Source of the DNA: a virus
IMG/VR virus record: IMGVR_UViG_3300031565_000018
Coordinates: 1 to 64,000 of that record
Length of the DNA stretch: 64,000 nt
Strand: one strand, 5' to 3'
The position numbers were made by a program, and so were the translations under genes. Positions 24,732-31,886 of the stretch are shown piece after piece. Each line of letters starts with the position of its first letter. Within the stretch, counting starts at the first letter, position 1. The notes under the pieces are model-generated. The model was given only the letters and a program-made list of their open reading frames with translations, searched no databases and was not told where the DNA came from.

Positions 24732-25104
24732 GCTGATAACCTTTCCGACTTATTTTTACAACAACTAGGTGAAATATCAACGCCAAAAAAGAAGCTCCGA
24801 AACCTGTCGCAACAGCTTCTGACCACGCTGAACCAAAATGCGTGGGATGATTAACAAGGTCAGCGAAGGAGGTAAGAACACCGGTCAGAGCTATAGCTCC
24901 AAAAGCGCTGATGCGCCTCAAGAGAAGACAGCATATAGCGTAGGTGATCGCAGTCTTAATACCGATATTGTAAGCAACTACAACATGTTTCCACGTAAGA
25001 CTATCAAGGTCACCCTGAGTCATGGCGACCATACAAGATAACCAAGCCTCCCCGAACTTCTCAGGGAGACTATTTACGGCTCTGCTAATCCTCTGCGATA
25101 TCAC
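24694..25104 (-). CDS. Probable holin
   Basis: A 136-residue membrane protein whose end overlaps the endolysin start by 38 bases. Hydrophobic segments lie at about residues 48-62 (IGIKTAITYAICCLL), 67-85 (AFGAIALTGVLTSFADLV) and 96-115 (VATGFGASFLALIFHLVVV), with a basic C-terminus (KISRKGYQHDSVKRSRNK). Size, two to three membrane spans, charged tail and coupling to the lysin gene fit a class I or II holin. No sequence motif proves it. Confidence 0.7.
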   Translation of the reverse strand: MISQRISRAVNSLPEKFGEAWLSCMVAMTQGDLDSLTWKHVVVAYNIGIKTAITYAICCLLLRRISAFGAIALTGVLTSFADLVNHPTHFGSAWSEAVATGFGASFLALIFHLVVVKISRKGYQHDSVKRSRNKPD

Positions 25105-25496
25105 CCAACGAGCATGGTAAGCAGGTATTCGGAAGCGCTGCGGTCGGAACGGTGGATATAGAGGGTAGCGGTATCGCTAGAAGAAGCGCTGAAGCCAATG
25201 CCACCGCTGGTACGGCGAGTCGTTTTAGGTGCCGTATAGGTGCCGTCTTCGACGCCGTCAGAACCCACGACGGTAAAACCTGTAATACCAAACGATTCGG
25301 CGAGCAGGATAATCGCATTACCCGTTGCGCCGTAGGTTATCTCAAAAACATCTGAGAGAGGGTATTTGCCGTCACCAGCAAAAGCACGATACGAGTCAAT
25401 GGTCACATTCAGACCATTGTAAGTGCGGATCTGACCAAACCGAGTGATACCGGCAGGCGCCGCGCCTAACTCACGGTTGAAAGTAATCTCTGCCAT
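25101..25496 (-). CDS. Probable minor virion protein, 131 aa
   Basis: A beta-rich protein (MAEITFNRELGAAPAGITRF; DTATLYIHRSDRSASEYLLT) with high Gly, Ser and Thr content, typical of small phage structural proteins. It overlaps the holin start by four bases and is first in the minus-strand lysis series. The 39-bp gap to the divergent gene at 25536 probably holds promoters for both directions, but none is clear. Confidence 0.55.
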   Translation of the reverse strand: MAEITFNRELGAAPAGITRFGQIRTYNGLNVTIDSYRAFAGDGKYPLSDVFEITYGATGNAIILLAESFGITGFTVVGSDGVEDGTYTAPKTTRRTSGGIGFSASSSDTATLYIHRSDRSASEYLLTMLVG

Positions 25497-25535
25497 GGCT
25501 AGAGTCTTATATCACCAATAATCAAATTCTAGTTC

Positions 25536-25856
25536 ATGTACAACAAGTTCAATGCTTTTACGTATGAGCTAATTATCTTTCTCTGTAGATTTTACCCACT
25601 TAAGAGAAAACCTTTTATCCAAAAAATACTTGATTACTGCTTAGACGACTGGGCTGCGTTCAGAGCTGAAGTCGCGATGAAAGAAGTTGACGAGCAGGTT
25701 CAGAACATACAACGAGAATGGGAGCAAGAAGAGAAGGAGAAACTCCAGCCAACTTATCTCGAATCAAAACCCGACGGCTCCAAAGCGCAAGCGCTCCTGG
25801 GAGGTGAAATAAGGCTCACGTCGCCCTGGGTGGAGAGCAAACGAAAAGACGTGTAG
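25536..25856 (+). CDS. Hypothetical protein, 106 aa
   Basis: A plus-strand gene divergent from the lysis series. The N-terminal third contains an aromatic hydrophobic stretch (FTYELIIFLCRFYPLKRKP), possibly a membrane contact. The middle is an acidic coiled coil (DEQVQNIQREWEQEEKEK). It is 29 bp before a 2OG oxygenase gene and may be co-transcribed with it. Family not recognised. Confidence 0.55.
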   Translation: MYNKFNAFTYELIIFLCRFYPLKRKPFIQKILDYCLDDWAAFRAEVAMKEVDEQVQNIQREWEQEEKEKLQPTYLESKPDGSKAQALLGGEIRLTSPWVESKRKDV

Positions 25857-25885
25857 TATCCCTAAGTTCACCACGAGGGGTTCGC

Positions 25886-26461
25886 GTGACAGATTTCATA
25901 GGTAGGTATTATCTAAAAAACCATTCAGTATGCGACAAGGCAATAGATTGGTTCGAGCGTAATAAAGACAAGGCAAGCGAGGGAAAAATAATATCGTCTA
26001 AAGGAGAGGTGCTAGTAGACGATAAAGTTAAATGCTCAGACGATATTAAAGGTTATTTAAACGACTTCTATCAGCTCGGTGATGAGTTTAAAACTTTATT
26101 AGATTTCTTATGGGGTAGTGTACAAAATTATATTTCTGAATACAGCGAACTGGCTTCCATAAATTTTCATATGCCAGACGTTATTAATTTTCAAAAATAC
26201 ACTCCTCCTTTGGGAGGCTATAAAATATTTCACTACGAGAGACCAAGCAGAGCAGTAAGTAACCGCTGTTTAGTTTGGATGATTTACTTAAACACTGTTG
26301 AAGCTGGAGGAGGTACTGAGTTTAAATACTACAAGCACACAGAAAAAGCAGAGAAAGGTAAGTTACTTATATGGCCCCCAGATTTTACCCATACACATAG
26401 GGGTATCCCATCACCAACAGAGGTAAAATATATTTTAACTGGGTGGTATGACCTCTATTAA
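25886..26461 (+). CDS. 2OG-Fe(II) oxygenase 2
   Basis: GTG-initiated, 191 residues. The core reads GGYKIFHYERPSR, giving an HxE metal pair, then LVWMIYLNTVEAGGGTEF, a typical prolyl-4-hydroxylase-like strand and loop, and the distal His in DFTHTHRGIPSPTEVKYILT with Lys as the likely 2-oxoglutarate contact. An HxE in place of HxD occurs in relatives found in cyanophages. The sequence is AT-rich. The substrate is unknown. Confidence 0.78.
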   Translation: MTDFIGRYYLKNHSVCDKAIDWFERNKDKASEGKIISSKGEVLVDDKVKCSDDIKGYLNDFYQLGDEFKTLLDFLWGSVQNYISEYSELASINFHMPDVINFQKYTPPLGGYKIFHYERPSRAVSNRCLVWMIYLNTVEAGGGTEFKYYKHTEKAEKGKLLIWPPDFTHTHRGIPSPTEVKYILTGWYDLY

Positions 26462-26464
26462 TAA

Positions 26465-26677
26465 TTATTTTGAGTGTGTTTTTTTATAAGCTCTTGCTTT
26501 TCTACCAGCTCTTTTAGCGGTCTCTGTATTAGCAACGTGAGTATTAACAGGCTTCCCACGGGTAGCTTGCTTTTTCTTCTCATCCGTAGCTCGACGCTCT
26601 TCCTTAGACATCGCTGCCCAGGCGGCCTTAGGGAGATACCGTTCGGTACGCCCTTTTTCGCGTGCTAAGTCAGCCAT
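26465..26677 (-). CDS. Small basic protein, C-terminal part of the DUF5872-like family
   Basis: A 70-residue protein (MADLAREKGRTERYLPKAAW) whose RYLPKAAWAAMSKEERRATD segment followed by a Lys/Arg-rich tail looks like the C-terminal half of phage and environmental DUF5872-type proteins, as I recall them. I use ATG 26677; a longer frame upstream is less likely. It overlaps the preceding 39-aa gene by eight bases. Its strongly basic character suggests DNA or nucleoprotein binding. Confidence 0.65.
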   Translation of the reverse strand: MADLAREKGRTERYLPKAAWAAMSKEERRATDEKKKQATRGKPVNTHVANTETAKRAGRKARAYKKTHSK

Positions 26678-26789
26678 AAAGTTCCTCCTCCTCAAAAGGT
26701 TCGAATAAGGGACAAGGCTCCTCAAATAAAAGAGAGTTTCGCATCTGCTGAATTCTCTCCTGAAGTTCCTCTAGGTCTTCCTCATTCAT
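26670..26789 (-). CDS. Small acidic protein, 39 aa
   Basis: ATG 26789 overlaps the previous stop (ATGA), and the frame ends eight bases into the next gene. The product (MNEEDLEELQERIQQMRNSL) is a short acidic helix ending FEEEELYG. Overlaps on both sides support it. It could pair with its two very basic neighbours (inference from charge). Confidence 0.6.
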   Translation of the reverse strand: MNEEDLEELQERIQQMRNSLLFEEPCPLFEPFEEEELYG

Positions 26790-27010
26790 TTATCTTTTTC
26801 GTACTCCTCTCTAGTCTGCCAGTCTTCCTTAGACCACTTAGAGAGCCTATTACTACTCGATTTCTTGCCCTCGTACTTACCTCCCATCTCCTTGTAGTAC
26901 TTGGTGGCAAGCTGCATGGCTCGTGCACTATGGCCACCGAGCTTTTTGCGGGCTTTGGCCTTAGCTCGAGCCCACTTTTCAGGGTGTTTTTTCTTCGCGA
27001 CTTCAGCCAT
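26786..27010 (-). CDS. Small basic protein, central part of the DUF5872-like family
   Basis: A 74-residue Lys-rich protein (KHPEKWARAKAKARKKLGGH) with GHSARAMQLATKYYKEMGG and LSKWSKEDWQT, resembling the middle of DUF5872-type proteins ('g..Wsark.q....yk..GG.y......L.kWt.edW.t'). The C-terminal half of that family is encoded separately at 26465-26677, so the domain appears split into two genes with a 39-aa gene between. Likely nucleic-acid associated. Confidence 0.65.
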   Translation of the reverse strand: MAEVAKKKHPEKWARAKAKARKKLGGHSARAMQLATKYYKEMGGKYEGKKSSSNRLSKWSKEDWQTREEYEKDK

Positions 27011-27270
27011 CAGTTTCGCCCCGAAGTGTCACGCTCTTCCTTACGTCCCATTTTACGTTCGGTTTTGTACTTCCGGGCACGAGTTTTTGCTCGGGTTGCT
27101 TTCGACATCTCGCCACGACGCTTACCTTTTTTAGTTGCCTCAACGGTACCTTCCTTGAGATCACCCGATTTTTGCAGGGACTTAGTCGCAATAGCGTAAG
27201 CAGAGGATTTCTCCATACCCGGATTATCCTTCATGATGCTTTTGACAGCGTCCTCGAGAATCGCGGGCAT
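27010..27270 (-). CDS. Small basic protein, 86 aa
   Basis: The N-terminal half (AILEDAVKSIMKDNPGMEKS, then AYAIATKSLQKSGDLKEGT) is a compact helical module seen in other phage proteins; the C-terminal half is very basic (KATRAKTRARKYKTERKMG). It overlaps the next gene by one base and is first of a run of four short charged genes. A DNA-condensing or virion-associated role is possible; unproven. Confidence 0.65.
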   Translation of the reverse strand: MPAILEDAVKSIMKDNPGMEKSSAYAIATKSLQKSGDLKEGTVEATKKGKRRGEMSKATRAKTRARKYKTERKMGRKEERDTSGRN

Positions 27271-27316
27271 AGGATTAGTAATGCTCGTATAATTTTAATA
27301 GATCTTCAATAGACCA

Positions 27317-27496
27317 ATGCTCGAATATCTGCTGAACAACTGGGCAGAGGTGGCGGGTATCGCAGGTGCTCTGCACATCCTCGCTCTGGCTGTCGTCAAC
27401 CTGACTCCCACGCCGAGAGATGATGAAATCTACGGCAAGGTTTACAAGGTGATCGAGATGATCGCCGGGATCGTTAGCAAAACCGCTAAGAAGTGA
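27317..27496 (+). CDS. Single-pass membrane protein, 59 aa
   Basis: A plus-strand gene from ATG 27317 that ends exactly one base before the convergent HNH gene's stop. The product has one membrane helix (VAGIAGALHILALAVVNLTP) followed by PTPRDDEIYGKVYKVIEMIA. The 'LTPTP.DDEi.GK.YK..E..AG' pattern is, to my knowledge, widespread in small phage membrane proteins of unknown function, some annotated as holin-like. Confidence 0.85.
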   Translation: MLEYLLNNWAEVAGIAGALHILALAVVNLTPTPRDDEIYGKVYKVIEMIAGIVSKTAKK

Positions 27497-27919
27497 TTAC
27501 GCAGTCAGCGGTAATAACTGCTGAGCCCAAGGCGTAGGTACTAAAACGGGAGGAAGAATCTCAGGCTGGTTAACCCAGCGCAGGATTCTATCCTCCCTTT
27601 CTAATGACCAAAAATCTTGAGCTCTGTACCACTCAAACCAAGGTTGTGAACTCTTCTCAAGGTTGCAGGCGCCGCAAGCGGCAATCAAGTTCTCCTTGGT
27701 CGTCTTGCCTCCACGCGCCTTAGGGACAACGTGGTCCAGAGTCGAAGGCTTGGATCTACCGCAGTAGGCGCAGCAGCCCCACTCATCTAGTAGTTGTCGT
27801 CGGAACTTCTTACGTGCAGACCTTTTTTGTAAACATGTGAGATCAAAAATAAGGTCCCGTTCGCTCACAAATGTGAGTGCGGCTGAAATCAGTCTATCAA
27901 AAGTATGTCCAGGAAACAA
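27497..27919 (-). CDS. HNH endonuclease (McrA-like, zinc-binding)
   Basis: A 140-residue protein with a full HNH core: CCAYCGRSKPSTLDHVVPKA, RGGKTTKENLIAACGACNLE. The two CxxC pairs bind zinc; the catalytic His is in 'LDHVVP' and the Asn in 'ENLIAAC'. It is probably an active nuclease, either a homing type or involved in genome cleavage. It overlaps the 2OG oxygenase gene by 23 bases. Confidence 0.85.
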   Translation of the reverse strand: MFPGHTFDRLISAALTFVSERDLIFDLTCLQKRSARKKFRRQLLDEWGCCAYCGRSKPSTLDHVVPKARGGKTTKENLIAACGACNLEKSSQPWFEWYRAQDFWSLEREDRILRWVNQPEILPPVLVPTPWAQQLLPLTA

Positions 27920-28499
27920 AGGAATCCCTCGTACCCTTCTTGACAGGTTTCACTTCGTGTTTATATAAAAACGAAGAAGGAAATATAAGTAACTCCCCCT
28001 CATCAGTTAAGAACTGTTCATTACTTTCTTTAAAATTCATAAAAAACTCACCACCTTCTTCAGCTTTATTCACAAGGCCCACGATGGATAAAACAGGTAC
28101 ACCTCTAGCATTGCCATCAAACAGACTTGTAATGTGATCAACATGTGGCTTCATTAATTGACCCTTTTCATACCTATTAAGTCGCACTGCAGATACTGTG
28201 GGAGTGTAACTACTCGGAAAAATGCTGTAATAAGAGCTTAAACAGTCAAATATAAAGGTTAAAAGTTCTGGATACTCTCCCCAGCAATTTGATATTAGAG
28301 GTTCGACGTCATAATTAGACTCAATTTCGGAAGTACCTTCCCTACCGCTACGAATATAGTAATGCTTATCCCAGGTGCGATAAGAGTCACTAAAAAGACT
28401 TCGAGCGTACTCTAATAAACTAGAAGTCATTCTATACGTTTTAACAAAAGACGATAAGTCTTCAAGAGGCATAGCACCGATTTCGTTTAATGGTATCAT
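27897..28499 (-). CDS. 2OG-Fe(II) oxygenase 3 (PKHD-like)
   Basis: A 200-residue protein with RLNRYEKGQLMKPHVDHITS (HxD metal pair), a strand GVPVLSIVGLVNKAEEGGEF, and the distal ligand in FLYKHEVKPVKKGTRDSFV, where Arg should bind 2-oxoglutarate. This set matches prolyl/lysyl hydroxylase-type enzymes. It is very AT-rich relative to the virion genes, and divergent from the next oxygenase gene 21 bp away. Confidence 0.82.
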   Translation of the reverse strand: MIPLNEIGAMPLEDLSSFVKTYRMTSSLLEYARSLFSDSYRTWDKHYYIRSGREGTSEIESNYDVEPLISNCWGEYPELLTFIFDCLSSYYSIFPSSYTPTVSAVRLNRYEKGQLMKPHVDHITSLFDGNARGVPVLSIVGLVNKAEEGGEFFMNFKESNEQFLTDEGELLIFPSSFLYKHEVKPVKKGTRDSFVSWTYF

Positions 28500-28520
28500 A
28501 CAGCCACTAGAACCAGCGAA

Positions 28521-29132
28521 ATGAAGAAAGTAGGTATCCTGCCTCTAGAGCTATATAAATTCAAGCTGCCTAAAAAACTTTTTGAGTCAGTAAGAGCTAG
28601 GTGCCACGCTATACCTTGGGATAATGTCGAAACTCGCGATAAAAAGCCCCATCATGGGAAGTCTTACCCATATGAAGGTGGGTTACACGAAAACGAAGAC
28701 TGGCTGGACCTTACCAAGTGGGCACAGAAGAAGGTCGATGCTGTAGTAAAAGATCTTGACTACCGTCAGATGGAACAATTAAAAATTAATCTGATGTGGG
28801 CTAATAGAAGTGAATATCTTCAATGGCATCATCCTCACACACATCCAAATTCTATCCTGAGCGGGATTATTTACATACAGGGTTTGAGTGGTGCTACGTG
28901 GTTTAGCAGGCAGAGCGATTACGACATCCAAAACAGATATCATGTGCTGTTACCGGACGATGCACGGATCATCCATAAACAAGAACCAGAAGAAGGCGTT
29001 TTACTTATATTCCCATCTACTTTGTATCACTCAGCAGAAGAGAATATGAGCGCCGTTGATCGAATCACTATTAGTTTTAATACTTTCTTTAAAGGGAAAA
29101 TAGGAACCCTTTTAACCGAATTAATTATATAA
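28521..29132 (+). CDS. 2OG-Fe(II) oxygenase 4 (putative 2OG-FeII_Oxy_5 type)
   Basis: A 203-residue plus-strand protein. HHPHTHPNSILSGIIYIQ carries the metal-binding His pair and the 'SG..Y' strand of the cyanophage-type putative 2OG family; the distal His is in TLYHSAEENMS and Arg in DRITISFNTF. It pairs divergently with oxygenase 3, convergently with the tail-collar block. The substrate is unknown; such enzymes are common cyanophage accessory genes. Confidence 0.75.
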   Translation: MKKVGILPLELYKFKLPKKLFESVRARCHAIPWDNVETRDKKPHHGKSYPYEGGLHENEDWLDLTKWAQKKVDAVVKDLDYRQMEQLKINLMWANRSEYLQWHHPHTHPNSILSGIIYIQGLSGATWFSRQSDYDIQNRYHVLLPDDARIIHKQEPEEGVLLIFPSTLYHSAEENMSAVDRITISFNTFFKGKIGTLLTELII

Positions 29133-29136
29133 AAGC

Positions 29137-29658
29137 TCAGCGCAGACAAATGTAAGGGTAAGCCTTCATGTGCGCAAGGTCGAAATCGGTAGCGTCTGTA
29201 GCACCCTGCACATGAGCGATGACACCGTCGAAACCCATACTAGTTGAAGTAATAGGTGTAGCGCTAGCGCCCGTGACTCCAAAAACAGGACCACCTGAGC
29301 CTGCGAACGTAAAAGGTGCAGAGCTTCCAGACGGGTGTGCGTGAGAAGCCATGTTGGCCACTTGATACGAGCCAATCTGAACACCGGACGGTGCTACACC
29401 AGATAAGGCAATACGCTTAGTGGAGTCATGCGCTACACCACGGCTATAGTCATGGCCACGGATATAGATATTGCTCAGGTTAGGTAGATGGATGTTGCTC
29501 GCATCACTACCGTAGGTGCCTACGGGCCAGATTTCGCTCAGTTCAAAGTACGTAGCACGCGGAAACGACTGACCGTTGCAAAGAGCGAACTCGCGACCAT
29601 CAGCGGTGGTAAAGGTCGTCCCTAAGTTAACCGACGAAAGATGAATCTGTCCCTTCAT
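29137..29658 (-). CDS. Tail-collar-domain fibre protein
   Basis: A 173-residue virion protein with the phage tail collar motif: GREFALCNGQSFPRATYFEL, then IHLPNLSNIYIRG, followed by an Ala/Gly/Ser-rich beta region with HAH in ASHAHPSG. Collar domains sit at the tips of short tail fibres and often carry adhesion or chaperone-dependent folding roles. It ends the minus-strand fibre block. Confidence 0.85.
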   Translation of the reverse strand: MKGQIHLSSVNLGTTFTTADGREFALCNGQSFPRATYFELSEIWPVGTYGSDASNIHLPNLSNIYIRGHDYSRGVAHDSTKRIALSGVAPSGVQIGSYQVANMASHAHPSGSSAPFTFAGSGGPVFGVTGASATPITSTSMGFDGVIAHVQGATDATDFDLAHMKAYPYICLR

Positions 29659-29676
29659 GGTCTTCAGATTTTGAGT

Positions 29677-30738
29677 TTATTCTACAACCAAGACGTAGAC
29701 ACAGGTTATGTTGTCAGGTCTGCTTTCTTCATTAGCTCCGATGCTAGAGAGCGAGCTGTCGGGAGGGTTCTGACTTGAAGTAGCACCAGTAGGTCCACCG
29801 CTTCTCTGACCTGTGTAATAGAAACTGGCTGACGTATAGCCGTGAATATGCGAGGCTATATTGTTAGGCAAAAATCCGCTCGGGCCAGCGGAATGTCCAG
29901 AAGGAACTTGAATATCGTAGTAGGGGGCGCTAATAAAGAGTCCCCGCAGATCAGGAGCGTTGAAAGTTGTCGACCCATCTCCCTGGCCAAAAAGATTGCC
30001 GACTAACGTATAAAGATGGGAGTAAGTTGTCCTGCTAAGCTCCTGCCCACTACAGATAATTGTATTAGGAGGAAGCGCAGCAGCTACTTCAGCAACATCC
30101 GGGATTAATAACGGGGCGATTAAACCCACGGGGGATCTGACATCCGCTGTGGCGATAAGGGGGACCATTTCCATGGTCGCCCCTCGATTACCTTCTTTAG
30201 TGCCTTGGAGTTTACTGCTAGAACCAAAGTTACCGGCACCGTATCCTCCAGGACTTCCTGGGCTAGCGCCGCCGCCAGACCAGCTATTGGGCTGGCTAAA
30301 AGTATGTGTATGGTAAGGAAGACGGCCCGTCCCCGAGGCGTTTGTAATCGTAAGACTAGCTTCGTAAGGAAAGGGTTTTAAGTGAATATAGGGTTTCTGA
30401 AGATTAGGTAAATTGAAAGTAGTTAAACCATCCCCTGCGCCGTAATTCTCACCGATGGAGTCGAAAAGATCAGAATATGTAGTACGGGAAACCGCTTGCC
30501 CACTTGGAATAAGGTACCCACTGGGAAGAGACTCAAATGCTGCACCAGAAGCAGCAGCGTAAGTGTATTCTCCAATATTATTGAAAATATACACACTAGG
30601 GAAGCTAACCTTAGGCCACTCGCCAAGTCCTCTCTGGCGTGCAATCTCTGAAGGCGCTTGCCACGAACCGGTAGCAGCGCTCGAACTAGGATCGCTCGCT
30701 GAAGGATTACCAGTGTATCCGCCGTACTTCTTGACCAT
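29677..30738 (-). CDS. Fibre protein with two tail-collar domains
   Basis: A 353-residue protein with two tandem collar modules: first near 80-115 (GQAVSRTTYSDLFDSIGENY then TTFNLPNL), second near 230-270 (GQELSRTTYSHLYTLVGNLF then TTFNAPDLRGLF). Each is followed by Gly/Ser-rich segments containing His pairs (YHTHTF, SHIHGY), typical of metal-binding fibre tips. The duplication with diverged sequence points to an old internal repeat. Its start overlaps the previous gene's stop by one base. Confidence 0.88.
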   Translation of the reverse strand: MVKKYGGYTGNPSASDPSSSAATGSWQAPSEIARQRGLGEWPKVSFPSVYIFNNIGEYTYAAASGAAFESLPSGYLIPSGQAVSRTTYSDLFDSIGENYGAGDGLTTFNLPNLQKPYIHLKPFPYEASLTITNASGTGRLPYHTHTFSQPNSWSGGGASPGSPGGYGAGNFGSSSKLQGTKEGNRGATMEMVPLIATADVRSPVGLIAPLLIPDVAEVAAALPPNTIICSGQELSRTTYSHLYTLVGNLFGQGDGSTTFNAPDLRGLFISAPYYDIQVPSGHSAGPSGFLPNNIASHIHGYTSASFYYTGQRSGGPTGATSSQNPPDSSLSSIGANEESRPDNITCVYVLVVE

Positions 30739-31508
30739 CAGAAGAACTTGTAGTTTGTTCCGATGATGAAATTATAGACTAGATCCATACCGGAAAGTAC
30801 TGAGGAGCCCGAGGGATAGCAGGGATTATAGATAACTTGACCGGAAGGATCGATCCCGCTATAAACAGCTATACCGTTGGGATAGTCATATATGTGCTGA
30901 CCCTCCATCGGCTTTCTGTTTAAAACCCAATCAGATGGTGGGATAAAATACGGAGCCCATTGAGGGTCCAAACCGATAATAAAACCGTAAGTCTCGTAGG
31001 TATATTTCCAAAAGTCTTTTTGCTTCTCAAAAGCGTCAGTAAGATACTCTTTATAAACAGCGTTTCTAGTGATAGGAGGAAGATTAAAAGAAGGAAGGTC
31101 GGCGTTAGTTAATAACTTAGAGGAGTTAAGAAGAACCCAAGCAGCATCTTTGATGTTATTTAAACAGACAAGAAACTCAGGAGTAGCGTCAGTCAGAATA
31201 GCGTTGTTAATACTCTCTATAACAGACTGAATGTACTGTCGAATACGAGCGTCTTCAAAAATCGGATCAGGTGACGTATCCCCAACGACAACAATAAAAG
31301 TTTTAGTGTCGGCGTCCCACGCAACAGTGTCAGTGCCCGAAACGGAAGGTACCTCAAAAGGACCTTCATATCCGGCAGCGTTTAAGTCCTCCTTAGTACA
31401 AGAATAGGTATAACGGGTATTACCGTTAGGAAGACGGATCCTTAGTGGAGGATACGAAGGAGTATCCGCACCCGGTGCTAAGAAAAACTGATTTCTAAAA
31501 TCCGCCAT
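30738..31508 (-). CDS. Probable tail fibre or baseplate protein, 256 aa
   Basis: A protein with a beta-rich N-terminus (MADFRNQFFLAPGADTPSYP, then RYTYSCTKEDLNAAGYEGPF) and a helical middle (IRQYIQSVIESINNAI). It lies between two small structural genes and the collar proteins, so it is likely an attachment or linker component of the fibre complex. Family not recognised. Confidence 0.6.
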   Translation of the reverse strand: MADFRNQFFLAPGADTPSYPPLRIRLPNGNTRYTYSCTKEDLNAAGYEGPFEVPSVSGTDTVAWDADTKTFIVVVGDTSPDPIFEDARIRQYIQSVIESINNAILTDATPEFLVCLNNIKDAAWVLLNSSKLLTNADLPSFNLPPITRNAVYKEYLTDAFEKQKDFWKYTYETYGFIIGLDPQWAPYFIPPSDWVLNRKPMEGQHIYDYPNGIAVYSGIDPSGQVIYNPCYPSGSSVLSGMDLVYNFIIGTNYKFF

Positions 31509-31510
31509 TG

Positions 31511-31834
31511 TTACACCACAACGTAGGAAATCTGAACATCAACGGTGCCGCTTGTACTCGTAAGCAGATTCAGCTTACGTCCGCTAGGAAGAACGTACTT
31601 ATTGCCGAGGACGTCGAGGTTGGAGTCGGCAGGGATAGCAATCGTATAAGCTAGATAACCTTCATCGTTATTAGATGCATCTCTACGGACCACGGTGATG
31701 TCCGTGTTGTCAGTACCGTTAGTATTAGCGGCTAAAATACTAAGAACAATAGTGCTGTCGGAATCGGACGTGACAGCAGTGATCTCCGCCGCATCATCTA
31801 CGTTCTTAACAACTTGATTATAGAAAGTTGCCAT
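31511..31834 (-). CDS. Small beta-sandwich virion protein, 107 aa
   Basis: A beta-rich protein (MATFYNQVVKNVDDAAEITA) whose C-terminal KYVLPSGRKLNLLTSTSG resembles small phage tail or head proteins that form one beta-sandwich. It is separated by two bases from the next gene in the same direction and is part of the fibre block. Confidence 0.65.
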   Translation of the reverse strand: MATFYNQVVKNVDDAAEITAVTSDSDSTIVLSILAANTNGTDNTDITVVRRDASNNDEGYLAYTIAIPADSNLDVLGNKYVLPSGRKLNLLTSTSGTVDVQISYVVV

Positions 31835-31886
31835 GAACCCTACGTCGGGTGTACTTGATTAAATTTTAGCAGACCAAAAAGCCTAA

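Noticed and set aside
22974-27919. HNH genes as signs of an intron or intein
   Set aside because: No interrupted gene or split protein flanks either HNH gene; both sit between complete genes.
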